Positions 1 through 5,158 are shown, counted from the stretch's first letter. The stretch: 5,158 nt of DNA from Actinomycetota bacterium (GCA_947373075.1 CANBWF010000089.1:1-5158); one strand, 5' to 3'. The notes: generated by a model from the letters alone, not told the origin. Made by a program: numbers and translations.

Positions 1-755
1 TAGCGCAGACCAAACCAGACTTCACGGATGCAGATGCAAAAGCATTAGGTATTACCGAAAAATTGAGCAGCTTTACTCAGAACTTTCCTTACGCCGCTTA
101 TCGCGTGCAAAACATCGGCACAGCAGCGCGTTATCTTGATGGAAAAATAATTAAGCCTGGCGAAGTTTTTTCCATGAATGACACTGTGCATGAACGTACA
201 GTCGCGAATGGCTACACAGTTGGCTACATAGTTGGACCTGGTGGACAATTACTTAAAGATTTGGGCGGCGGTGTTTCAACAGCAACTACCGCTGTCTGGT
301 CAGCAGCCTTTTATGCAAACATGCAGCGAGTTGAACAACGTGCACACTCGATTTGGATTCCTAGATACACCGCAGGGTTAGAAGCGACTGTATCTTGGGG
401 CTCCCTGGACTTAAAGTGGCGAAATACATCCAAGCACGGAGTTTTGATCAAGTCCTACATTACCGATAATTCAGTCACCGTAACTTTGTACGGAACTAAA
501 GAGTTTGATCAAGTTAAAGCGGAATTCAGTCCTCGACGCAACACCACTCAATATGGGACTATTCACAGCACTATCGATGGCTGCGAATATCAGGGTGGCC
601 AAAATGGTTTCGACATCACAGTTACGCGCGTGGTTACCGTTGACGGCCGAGTAGTCAAAAGGGAACCTTTTAATACGCACTACTCGCCAGAGCCGGTGGT
701 AATTTGTGGGAAACCTGCTGCTCCAGTGGCTAGCCCGTCAGCAAGTCATTCCTGA
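1..755 (+). CDS. VanW family protein, 5' end outside window
   Basis: This is the C-terminal part of a VanW-domain protein, about 250 residues visible. The frame is open to the left edge (first full codon at 3) and conserved VanW sequence (LGITEKLSSFTQNFPY) lies upstream of the internal TTG at 63, so 63 is not the true start. Visible VanW motifs are PGEVFSMN (156-179), the glycine-rich GGGVST (264-281), and the HS and RY pairs (345-350 and 363-368) followed by GLEATVSWGSLDLKW. A second conserved block, GFDITVTRVV with a cysteine on either side (codons 582 and 705), suggests an extracytoplasmic disulfide. The C-terminus ends in a Pro/Ser/Ala tail. Family knowledge: full-length relatives usually carry an N-terminal membrane anchor and a peptidoglycan-binding-like domain, neither visible here. 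VanW is named from vancomycin-resistance clusters but has no proven enzymatic role, and nothing here implies resistance. Family assignment is secure; function is unknown. Confidence 0.88.
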   Translation, partial: AQTKPDFTDADAKALGITEKLSSFTQNFPYAAYRVQNIGTAARYLDGKIIKPGEVFSMNDTVHERTVANGYTVGYIVGPGGQLLKDLGGGVSTATTAVWSAAFYANMQRVEQRAHSIWIPRYTAGLEATVSWGSLDLKWRNTSKHGVLIKSYITDNSVTVTLYGTKEFDQVKAEFSPRRNTTQYGTIHSTIDGCEYQGGQNGFDITVTRVVTVDGRVVKREPFNTHYSPEPVVICGKPAAPVASPSASHS

Positions 756-770
756 CACGGGGGGATGCGC

Positions 771-784
771 AAGCGGAATCGCTT
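771..784 (+). repeat. Small hairpin after the VanW gene
   Basis: A perfect 5-bp inverted repeat (AAGCG, loop GAAT, CGCTT) lies 15 nt after the VanW stop codon. It could end transcription of the VanW gene, but the stem is short and no T-tract follows, so it does not meet the usual intrinsic-terminator pattern. It also overlaps the possible -35 region of the fdxA promoter. Confidence 0.3.
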
Positions 785-804
785 AGGCTTCGGTAAGTTA
801 TAAC
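775..804 (+). promoter_or_regulatory. Candidate fdxA-dapC promoter
   Basis: The 89-bp gap before fdxA must hold the promoter unless fdxA is co-transcribed with the VanW gene. TATAAC at 799-804 is a fair -10 hexamer (TAnnnT-like but ending in C), with no good TTGACA box at the normal distance. An alternative reading is GGAAT at 775-779, then 17 nt, then GTT at 797-799, which resembles the GGAAT/GTT pattern of actinobacterial SigR/SigH stress promoters (usual spacer about 18). Both readings are weak. Confidence 0.3.
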
Positions 805-821
805 TAGTGAGCAATTCACTA
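805..821 (+). repeat. Inverted repeat near the expected fdxA transcription start
   Basis: TAGTGA (805-810) and TCACTA (816-821) form a perfect 6-bp inverted repeat with a 5-nt centre. It begins just after the candidate -10 box and ends 12 nt before the Shine-Dalgarno sequence. It could be an operator over the transcription start or a small leader hairpin. No regulator family is recognised from the half-site. Confidence 0.35.
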
Positions 822-833
822 AACCTAAGTTCT

Positions 834-838
834 GGAGG
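834..838 (+). promoter_or_regulatory. Ribosome binding site of fdxA
   Basis: GGAGG lies 6 nt before the ATG at 845. It is the strongest Shine-Dalgarno sequence in the window and fixes the fdxA start, suggesting fdxA is well translated compared with its neighbours. Confidence 0.85.
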
Positions 839-844
839 ATCATC

Positions 845-1162
845 ATGACCTATGTCATCACACTGCCATGTGTCGATGTGAAAGATAAGGCCTGTATTGA
901 AGAGTGCCCTGTCGATTGCATTTATGAAGGCGATCGCATGATGTACATCCAGGCAGACGAATGCGTTGACTGTGGCGCTTGTGAACCAGTGTGTCCAACA
1001 GAAGCTATTTACTACGAAGATGATGTTCCTGAGGATCAGAACCAGTTCAAACAGTTAAATGTTGATTTCTTCAAAGTGCTCGGTTCACCTGGTGGCGCGG
1101 CAAAAACTGGCAAGACCAGCAACGATCCAGAATTTGTTGCTGCCCTTCCGCCACAGGGGTAA
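845..1162 (+). CDS. fdxA: 7Fe ferredoxin (one 3Fe-4S, one 4Fe-4S cluster)
   Basis: A soluble cytoplasmic electron carrier of 105 residues, the usual length for actinobacterial FdxA/FdxC. The N-terminal half carries the cysteine pattern of Azotobacter ferredoxin I-type proteins. By family analogy C9, C17 and C50 would bind the 3Fe-4S cluster, and C21, C40, C43 and C46 the 4Fe-4S cluster, with C25 free. The gap C9-x7-C17, instead of a full CxxCxxC motif, is what marks the first site as 3Fe. The second site is a classical CVDCGACEPVCP. The acidic middle and the C-terminal LGSPGGAAKTGK and FVAALPPQ segments are typical of the actinobacterial subfamily. The start is set by GGAGG 6 nt upstream. The stop at 1160-1162 is 5 nt from the proposed dapC start, so the two probably share a transcript. 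The redox partner is unknown; nothing in DapC chemistry needs a ferredoxin. Confidence 0.96.
   Translation: MTYVITLPCVDVKDKACIEECPVDCIYEGDRMMYIQADECVDCGACEPVCPTEAIYYEDDVPEDQNQFKQLNVDFFKVLGSPGGAAKTGKTSNDPEFVAALPPQG
1155..1159 (+). promoter_or_regulatory. Weak ribosome binding site supporting the CTG start of dapC
   Basis: AGGGG, formed by the last fdxA codons, sits 8 nt before the CTG at 1168. It matches the Shine-Dalgarno consensus only partly, but the spacing is right. With the fdxA stop in between, it fits coupled translation. It can also pair with CTCCT at 1163-1167 (one G-T wobble), leaving the fdxA stop codon in a three-base loop. Confidence 0.4.
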
Positions 1163-1167
1163 CTCCT

Positions 1168-2271
1168 CTGTTCACGCCACTTGCCCATGGGTTACCAGAT
1201 TTTCCATGGGACCGTATTGCCCAAGCCGCTGAATTAGCCCGAAGTCATCCTGACGGAATTATCGACTTATCAATTGGTACACCCGTTGATGCGACGCCAA
1301 CCGTAATCACAGAAGCGTTAAAAGCCGCAGCAAATGCGCCAGGTTATCCAACTGCCGTAGGCACAGTTGCCCTGCGACAAGCGTGGTCTGATTGGGCGCA
1401 AAGAGCGCTTGGGGTGAAAGTCGGCCTCGAAGAAATTTCACCAACAATTGGTTCAAAAGAAATAGTTGCCTGGTTGCCCACAATTTTGGGACTTGGCGCT
1501 ACACACACAGTTGCAATTCCAGAGTTGGCTTATCCAACATATGCTGTGGGCGCACAGATGGCTCGGGCAAAGTTTGTAACGTACAACAGTGCCGAAGAAA
1601 TTCCAGCTGACACATCGTTGGTATGGGTTAACAGTCCGAGTAATCCAACCGGTGAAGTTAAAACCGTCGCGCACTTAACGGCCGTTGTAGCTCGCGCTCG
1701 AGAAATTGGCGCAGTAGTTGTAAGTGACGAGTGCTACATCGAACTCGGTTGGGATGTAACACCTGTATCAATTCTGCATCCCGATGTAATTGGTACCAGT
1801 AATGAATCAGTACTAGCCGTGCACTCACTATCGAAACGCTCAAACTTGGCAGGCTATCGCTCGGGCGCAGTTTTAGGTGACAAGCGGTTGATTGCAGATA
1901 TCTTGGCGTTACGTAAACATGCCGGAATGCTTTTGCCGAGCCCAATTCAGGTAGCAACTGTGGCGGCCCTTGACGACCCAGCTCATGTCGCCAGCCAGCG
2001 TGATGTCTATCACAATCGGCGAACAGTTCTTAAAGCTGCGGTTCTTGATTCCGGCATGAAGATTCAGCACTCTCAAGCTGGTCTCTATCTCTGGGTCAGT
2101 GCCGGAAAGCCGTGTTTAGAAACCGTAGCTTTGCTTGCAGGTGTTGGCATTTTGTGTGCTCCAGGCGATTTTTACGGCCCGGCTGGCACAAGTCATGTCC
2201 GGATGGCGCTGACGGCAACTGATGAGCGAATCGCCCAAGTTGCCTCTAGATTGGCGTCGTTGCCTGCCTGA
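1168..2271 (+). CDS. dapC: N-succinyl-LL-diaminopimelate aminotransferase (DapC), probable CTG start
   Basis: A PLP-dependent fold-type I aminotransferase that should convert N-succinyl-2-amino-6-ketopimelate plus glutamate to N-succinyl-LL-DAP and 2-oxoglutarate. Numbering from the proposed start gives 367 residues, close to actinobacterial DapC. PLP-site residues are visible: N159 in SNPTG, D187 and Y190 in SDECY, the Schiff-base lysine K223 in SLSKRSNLAGYR, and the carboxylate-binding arginine R345 near the C-terminus. The N-terminal LPDFPWD, HPDGIIDLSIGTPVD and APGYP blocks are typical of the family. They lie upstream of the first ATG/GTG/TTG in this frame (GTG at 1414), yet the frame is open from 1066. 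CTG at 1168 is the only near-canonical codon placing the usual 8 or so residues before LPDFPWD, with AGGGG 8 nt upstream. The gene follows fdxA by 5 nt, the same pairing as in mycobacteria. The function assignment is strong; the exact start is inferred. Confidence 0.9.
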   Translation: MFTPLAHGLPDFPWDRIAQAAELARSHPDGIIDLSIGTPVDATPTVITEALKAAANAPGYPTAVGTVALRQAWSDWAQRALGVKVGLEEISPTIGSKEIVAWLPTILGLGATHTVAIPELAYPTYAVGAQMARAKFVTYNSAEEIPADTSLVWVNSPSNPTGEVKTVAHLTAVVARAREIGAVVVSDECYIELGWDVTPVSILHPDVIGTSNESVLAVHSLSKRSNLAGYRSGAVLGDKRLIADILALRKHAGMLLPSPIQVATVAALDDPAHVASQRDVYHNRRTVLKAAVLDSGMKIQHSQAGLYLWVSAGKPCLETVALLAGVGILCAPGDFYGPAGTSHVRMALTATDERIAQVASRLASLPA

Positions 2272-2303
2272 CCTGCCATTGGTAAGAGGTGGGTACGTCC
2301 TAG

Positions 2304-2309
2304 TAAGTT
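2304..2309 (+). promoter_or_regulatory. Candidate -10 element for a leaderless gltA transcript
   Basis: TAAGTT fits the actinobacterial TAnnnT -10 pattern and ends 7 nt before the gltA ATG, the spacing expected if transcription starts on the start codon. There is no good Shine-Dalgarno sequence (only AGG, 3 nt from the ATG). No convincing -35 box is seen. gltA could also be read through from dapC, 45 nt upstream. Confidence 0.35.
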
Positions 2310-2316
2310 TAGGTTT

Positions 2317-3600
2317 ATGCCTGATGCAATTTTAAATTTTGGGGACGCCCGAATCGACCTTCCAGAGGTCAAAGCAACTGTTGGTTCTAATGGATTGAAT
2401 GTCAACAATCTGCTCAAAGAAACTGGTGACGTCGCACTTGACTACGGTTTTATGAACACCGCTGCCTGCGCCTCAAGCATCACCTACTTAGATGGCGATC
2501 AGGGCATACTTCGTTACCGCGGATACCCAATTGAGCAGTTAGCTGACAAAAGTTCATTCACTGAAGTTTCTTATCTATTGATTTACGGCGAGCTACCAAC
2601 CCCGAGCCAACTTACAGAATTCGAATCTCAAATTAGTCGCCACACCATGATCCATGAAGACATGCGTCGCTTCTTTGGTGGTTTCCCACGCGATGCACAT
2701 CCGATGCCGGTTCTTTCTAGCGCGGTAAGCGCACTTTCAACTTTCTATCAGGATTCACTAGATCCGTTTGATCCGTACCAGGTTGAAGTTTCCACAATTC
2801 GCTTGATGGCCAAGATGCCAACACTTGCCGCATACGCGCACAAGAAAACTGTGGGGCAACCATTTGTTTATCCAGATAACAACTTGAGCTACGTGCAGAA
2901 CTTAATGAAGATGACTTTCGGTGTACCTGCGGAAGAGTACATTGTCGACGATGTTGTAGTTAAAGCGCTAGACATGCTCTTCATTTTGCATGCTGATCAC
3001 GAGCAGAACTGTTCAACTTCAACAGTTCGTATGGTGGGTTCATCGCATGCCAACCTATTCGCTTCAGTTTCAGCGGGCATCAATGCGCTGTTTGGTCCGC
3101 TGCATGGTGGAGCGAATCAGGCTGTTCTTGAGATGCTCCAAGAAATTAAAGATTCTGGCGATAGCGTTCAGACCTTCATCAACAAGGTTAAGAACAAAGA
3201 AGAAGGCATTCGCCTCATGGGCTTTGGGCATCGGGTTTACAAGAATTACGATCCACGCGCTGCCATCGTTAAACGTCATGCCGAAGACATCTTGAATCGT
3301 CTTGGCGTTCAAGACCCACTATTTGATATTGCTCGCGAACTTGAAGAAGCCGCTTTGGCTGATGACTTCTTCATTAGTCGCAAACTTTATCCAAATGTCG
3401 ATTTCTACACTGGTTTGATTTACCGCGCTGTTGGTTTCCCAACTCCAATGTTCACTGTGATGTTTGCACTTGGTCGCTTACCAGGTTGGATCGCACAGTG
3501 GCATGAAATGATCAATGACCCAGCTACAAAAATTGGACGTCCGCGTCAGGTCTATGTTGGTCAAGATGCCCGTAATTACACGGACATCGCTAGCCGTTAG
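2317..3600 (+). CDS. gltA: Citrate synthase (type II, hexameric class)
   Basis: Condenses oxaloacetate with acetyl-CoA to citrate, the first step of the TCA cycle, in the cytoplasm. At 427 residues it has the length of E. coli-type GltA and nearly the same numbering. The catalytic triad is H263 (GPLHGGAN), H305 (GFGHRVYKNYDPR) and D362 (PNVDFYTG). H228 in HADHEQN is the oxaloacetate-contacting histidine. The extended N-terminal domain with ITYLDGDQGILRYRGYPIEQLA marks the longer GltA class rather than the short citrate/methylcitrate synthases, so methylcitrate synthase is unlikely. The ATG at 2317 gives the expected N-terminus but has almost no Shine-Dalgarno sequence, so translation may be leaderless. 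Its stop overlaps the dapD stop on the other strand. Its product leads to 2-oxoglutarate, the precursor of the glutamate used by DapC, though this neighbourhood need not be functional. Confidence 0.97.
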   Translation: MPDAILNFGDARIDLPEVKATVGSNGLNVNNLLKETGDVALDYGFMNTAACASSITYLDGDQGILRYRGYPIEQLADKSSFTEVSYLLIYGELPTPSQLTEFESQISRHTMIHEDMRRFFGGFPRDAHPMPVLSSAVSALSTFYQDSLDPFDPYQVEVSTIRLMAKMPTLAAYAHKKTVGQPFVYPDNNLSYVQNLMKMTFGVPAEEYIVDDVVVKALDMLFILHADHEQNCSTSTVRMVGSSHANLFASVSAGINALFGPLHGGANQAVLEMLQEIKDSGDSVQTFINKVKNKEEGIRLMGFGHRVYKNYDPRAAIVKRHAEDILNRLGVQDPLFDIARELEEAALADDFFISRKLYPNVDFYTGLIYRAVGFPTPMFTVMFALGRLPGWIAQWHEMINDPATKIGRPRQVYVGQDARNYTDIASR

Positions 3601-3606
3601 TTAGCG
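3588..3606 (+). terminator. Hairpin spanning the convergent gltA and dapD stop codons
   Basis: Arms 3588-3594 (CGCTAGC) and 3600-3606 (GTTAGCG) pair over 7 bp with one G-T wobble and a 5-nt loop. Both stop codons fall in the loop and first arm-base. There is no intergenic space, so a terminator here must lie inside coding sequence. No T-tract follows on either strand, so it would be a U-less type. A second dyad, TGCAG-GG-CTGCA (3607-3618), lies directly beside it inside dapD. On the minus strand the wobble becomes a C-A mismatch, so the fold favours gltA transcripts. Confidence 0.35.
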
Positions 3607-4520
3607 TGCAGGGCTGCATTTAAGCCGCCCCAAGATCCCTCGCGGGCAACAGCTTCTAAAGCTCCAGTTAGTGAATTGCGTCGGTACAACAACCCTGTTG
3701 CTCCAGAGAGTTCGCGACCCTTCACTACTTGACCATCAGGCAAGGTTATTTTCGATCCACCTGTTATGTAGCAACCTGATTCAATCAAGCAGTTATCACC
3801 AAGTGAAATACCAACACCGGCATTCGCTCCAACTAAACAGTTCTGGCCAATCGTAATCATCTCTTTGCCGCCACCCGAAAGCGTACCCATGATGCTCGCA
3901 CCGCCGCCGATGTCTGAGCCATCGCCCACAACTACACCTGCTGAAATGCGGCCTTCAACCATGCTGACGCCAAGTGTGCCGGCATTGAAGTTAACGAATC
4001 CTTCGTGCATCACAGTTGTACCTTCAGCCAAGTGTGCGCCAAGACGGACTCGATCAGCATCTGCAATACGAACTCCACTTGGCACGACGTAGTCGACCAT
4101 TCGTGGGAATTTATCTACGCCGAACACCGTGACGTGGGTTCCCTTACTGCGGGCATGAAGTTGCGCGTTTGAAAGGTTGTTAACGGCAATAGGGCCAAGT
4201 GATGTCCACGCGACATTTGTTAGCAAGCCAAAGATGCCATCTAAGTTGATGCTGCGTGGAGCCTTGAGTCGGTGCGATAGCAGGTGAAGGCGCAAGTATG
4301 CATCAGCGGCATCAACTGGGGCAGCAGCAAGATCGTCAATAACTGTTGTGATGACTTCAACGCGCACTGCGCGGATGTCATCGGTGTCAATGCCACGTTC
4401 AAGGCCTGTCACAGGTTTCGCAGTTGCCGACAGAGCAGGTTCTGGATACCAAACATCCAGCAAAGTGCCGTCAGAATATGTGGCTAAACCTATGGCAGAT
4501 GCGCTTTCATGCTGTGACAT
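3597..4520 (-). CDS. dapD: 2,3,4,5-tetrahydropyridine-2,6-dicarboxylate N-succinyltransferase (actinobacterial DapD)
   Basis: Transfers succinyl from succinyl-CoA to tetrahydrodipicolinate, the first committed step of the succinylase DAP branch. The protein has 307 residues. The N-terminal domain begins with GLATYSDGTLLDVWYP, the actinobacterial form and unlike the E. coli DapD N-terminus. A left-handed beta-helix of hexapeptide repeats follows from about 145 to 265, with GVRIADADRVRLGAHLAEGT and then repeats of the VVVGDGSDIGGG and ISLGDNCLIESG kind. MHEGFVNFNAGTLG (171-184) and MVEGRIS follow the mycobacterial enzyme closely. E189 corresponds to the glutamate proposed as catalytic there (E199). 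Members of this fold are trimers with active sites at subunit interfaces. The ATG at 4518-4520 is supported by AAGGAG 4 nt upstream. The gene is divergent from dapE, sharing a 60-bp control region, and convergent with gltA with overlapping stop codons. Confidence 0.97.
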   Translation of the reverse strand: MSQHESASAIGLATYSDGTLLDVWYPEPALSATAKPVTGLERGIDTDDIRAVRVEVITTVIDDLAAAPVDAADAYLRLHLLSHRLKAPRSINLDGIFGLLTNVAWTSLGPIAVNNLSNAQLHARSKGTHVTVFGVDKFPRMVDYVVPSGVRIADADRVRLGAHLAEGTTVMHEGFVNFNAGTLGVSMVEGRISAGVVVGDGSDIGGGASIMGTLSGGGKEMITIGQNCLVGANAGVGISLGDNCLIESGCYITGGSKITLPDGQVVKGRELSGATGLLYRRNSLTGALEAVAREGSWGGLNAALHAN

Positions 4521-4524
4521 GAGA

Positions 4525-4530
4525 CTCCTT
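4525..4530 (-). promoter_or_regulatory. Ribosome binding site of dapD
   Basis: Read on the minus strand, AAGGAG lies 4 nt before the dapD ATG. The spacing is slightly short, but the match is strong and it selects this start. It means dapD has a true leader, in contrast to the possible leaderless start of dapE on the other strand. Confidence 0.75.
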
Positions 4531-4561
4531 TATGTGTTCGCTATTAGCCAATAAAACCTCT

Positions 4562-4582
4562 ACACCACTACGGTAGTCGTGT
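4562..4582. promoter_or_regulatory. 21-bp imperfect palindrome between dapD and dapE, candidate operator
   Basis: Arms 4562-4571 (ACACcACTAC) and 4573-4582 (GTAGTcGTGT) are complementary at 9 of 10 positions around a single central G at 4572; only 4566/4578 fails. It lies in the 60-bp gap between the divergent dapD and dapE genes and touches the candidate GTG start of dapE. The inner part contains TACGGT on the plus strand (4569-4574) and TACCGT on the minus strand (4575-4570), both fitting TAnnnT. It may therefore be an operator for a dimeric regulator, a symmetric bidirectional -10 region, or both. With a 1-nt centre it is a poor RNA hairpin as it stands. No known regulator motif is recognised. 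Confidence 0.5.
4569..4574 (+). promoter_or_regulatory. Candidate -10 element for dapE
   Basis: TACGGT fits TAnnnT and ends 6 nt before the GTG at 4581, which would suit a leaderless transcript beginning at or near that codon. There is no clear -35 box. Support is positional only. Confidence 0.3.
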
Positions 4583-5158
4583 GGAGTCTTTGTTACTTAA
4601 CCTAGGTGCTGATGTCGCAGATATCACTGTGCAACTAGTCAATGTGCCAAGTGTCTCGGGCGATGAGACGGCTCTTGCCAACGCCGTTCAGGCCGAACTA
4701 GAACGTTGTGAGTGGCTGTCGGTTACTCGAATCTCAAATACGGTTATTGCCCGTACAAATTTTGGCCATCCAAAGCGCGTTGTCTTAGCCGGGCATCTAG
4801 ATACCGTTCCACCAGCTAACAACACCAGGGCAATTCGTGTTCCTGCGGGTAGCGCCCTGCCTACGGGTGAAGTGGTCGACGAAGAAGTTATCTTTGGTCT
4901 TGGCAGTTGTGACATGAAATCCGGTGTTGCGGTTGCGCTAAAAACAGCAGTCACAGTTAGCGAACCTATTGTTGATGTGACCTACATTTTTTATGAATGC
5001 GAAGAAGTTGATAGTTCTCGCAATGGGCTTACTCTGGTCAGTAAAGTTGCGCCCGAATTACTTGGCGCCGATATCGCAGTTCTGCTCGAGCCGTCTAATG
5101 CCGAAATTGAAGCTGGCTGCCAGGGCACGCTGCGTGCGCAAATCACAACAAAAGGTGT
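4581..5158 (+). CDS. dapE: Succinyl-diaminopimelate desuccinylase (DapE), 3' end outside window
   Basis: A dinuclear zinc hydrolase of the M20/ArgE/DapE family that releases succinate from N-succinyl-LL-DAP to give LL-DAP. About 192 residues are visible. Numbering from the GTG start, H72 and D74 lie in GHLDTVP, the bridging aspartate D111 in GSCDMKSG, the general base E141 and metal ligand E142 in YECEEVD, and metal ligand E170 in LLEPSNAEIEAGCQGTLR. The last zinc ligand and the rest of the catalytic domain lie past the right edge. NVPSVSGDE near the N-terminus is the usual M20 opening motif. Two starts are possible. GTG at 4581 has no Shine-Dalgarno sequence but is placed for leaderless translation. 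TTG at 4590 has GGAG at 4583-4586, rather close. Both keep all conserved motifs. dapD/dapE divergence occurs in mycobacteria too, which supports DapE over other M20 peptidases such as ArgE. Confidence 0.93.
   Translation, partial: MESLLLNLGADVADITVQLVNVPSVSGDETALANAVQAELERCEWLSVTRISNTVIARTNFGHPKRVVLAGHLDTVPPANNTRAIRVPAGSALPTGEVVDEEVIFGLGSCDMKSGVAVALKTAVTVSEPIVDVTYIFYECEEVDSSRNGLTLVSKVAPELLGADIAVLLEPSNAEIEAGCQGTLRAQITTKG

Noticed and set aside
63..755. TTG at 63 as the start of the VanW protein
   Set aside because: The frame is open to the left edge, and typical VanW sequence (LGITEKLSS) precedes and spans this codon. The gene is cut by the window, not started here.
1..755. Vancomycin-resistance locus suggested by the VanW name
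   Set aside because: No vanH, vanA/B, vanX, vanR or vanS gene is present. VanW-domain proteins are common in bacteria without glycopeptide resistance.
1184..1210. Two CCATGGG copies near the dapC N-terminus, one containing an ATG
   Set aside because: The ATG at 1187 is in another frame and gives a product unrelated to DapC. The repeat is short and explained by the codons for HG and PWD.
1162..1414. dapC as a frameshifted or decayed gene
   Set aside because: The frame is continuous from 1066 to 2271 with no stop codon and all PLP-site residues are present. Only the start codon is unusual.
1658..1957. 99-residue minus-strand reading frame inside dapC
   Set aside because: It lies wholly within conserved dapC coding sequence, shows no recognisable domain and has no separate context.
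3865..4092. Plus-strand reading frame with a Pro/Ser/Thr-rich product
   Set aside because: It is the antisense of the dapD hexapeptide repeats. The repetitive look comes from the glycine-rich helix on the other strand, and it has no ribosome binding site.
1..5158. CRISPR arrays, tRNA/rRNA genes, insertion sequences, toxin-antitoxin or defence genes
   Set aside because: No regularly spaced repeats, cloverleaf-like sequence, transposase motifs or terminal repeats were seen, and almost every base belongs to a recognised housekeeping gene or a short gap.

Overview
This window looks like an ordinary housekeeping stretch of a low-to-mid GC actinobacterial chromosome. The FdxA, DapC, citrate synthase, DapD and DapE sequences all read as actinobacterial. 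The modest GC (judged by eye, not counted), relaxed third-codon positions and very short intergenic gaps suggest a streamlined, probably aquatic lineage such as the acI/Nanopelagicales group. That assignment is inference, since no rRNA or other taxonomic marker is present.

Layout, left to right: (1) the 3' part of a VanW-domain protein (1-755, +), entering from outside the window. (2) An 89-bp gap with two small inverted repeats and a likely promoter. (3) fdxA, a 7Fe ferredoxin (845-1162, +). (4) dapC, an N-succinyl-LL-DAP aminotransferase (best start 1168, ends 2271, +), 5 nt behind fdxA and apparently using a CTG start. (5) gltA, a type II citrate synthase (2317-3600, +). (6) dapD, tetrahydrodipicolinate N-succinyltransferase (3597-4520, -), convergent with gltA and overlapping it by 4 nt at the stop codons. 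(7) A 60-bp divergent control region with a strong 21-bp imperfect palindrome. (8) dapE, succinyl-DAP desuccinylase (from about 4581, +), running off the right edge.

Functionally, DapD, DapC and DapE are three consecutive steps of the succinylase branch of diaminopimelate/lysine biosynthesis: succinylation of tetrahydrodipicolinate, glutamate-dependent transamination, and desuccinylation to LL-DAP. The product feeds peptidoglycan cross-linking and lysine. FdxA is an electron carrier co-transcribed with dapC, as in other actinobacteria. GltA is the entry step of the TCA cycle and sits between the two dap blocks. The VanW-type protein is probably cell-envelope associated, but its biochemical function is not established.

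I see no mobile element, CRISPR array, tRNA/rRNA gene, toxin-antitoxin pair or defence system, and no convincing new system. The points worth a second look are the CTG start of dapC, which would make standard callers clip about 82 conserved residues; the dyad between dapD and dapE; a hairpin over the gltA/dapD stop overlap; and possible leaderless starts for gltA and dapE. No stretch longer than 300 bases lacks a gene.
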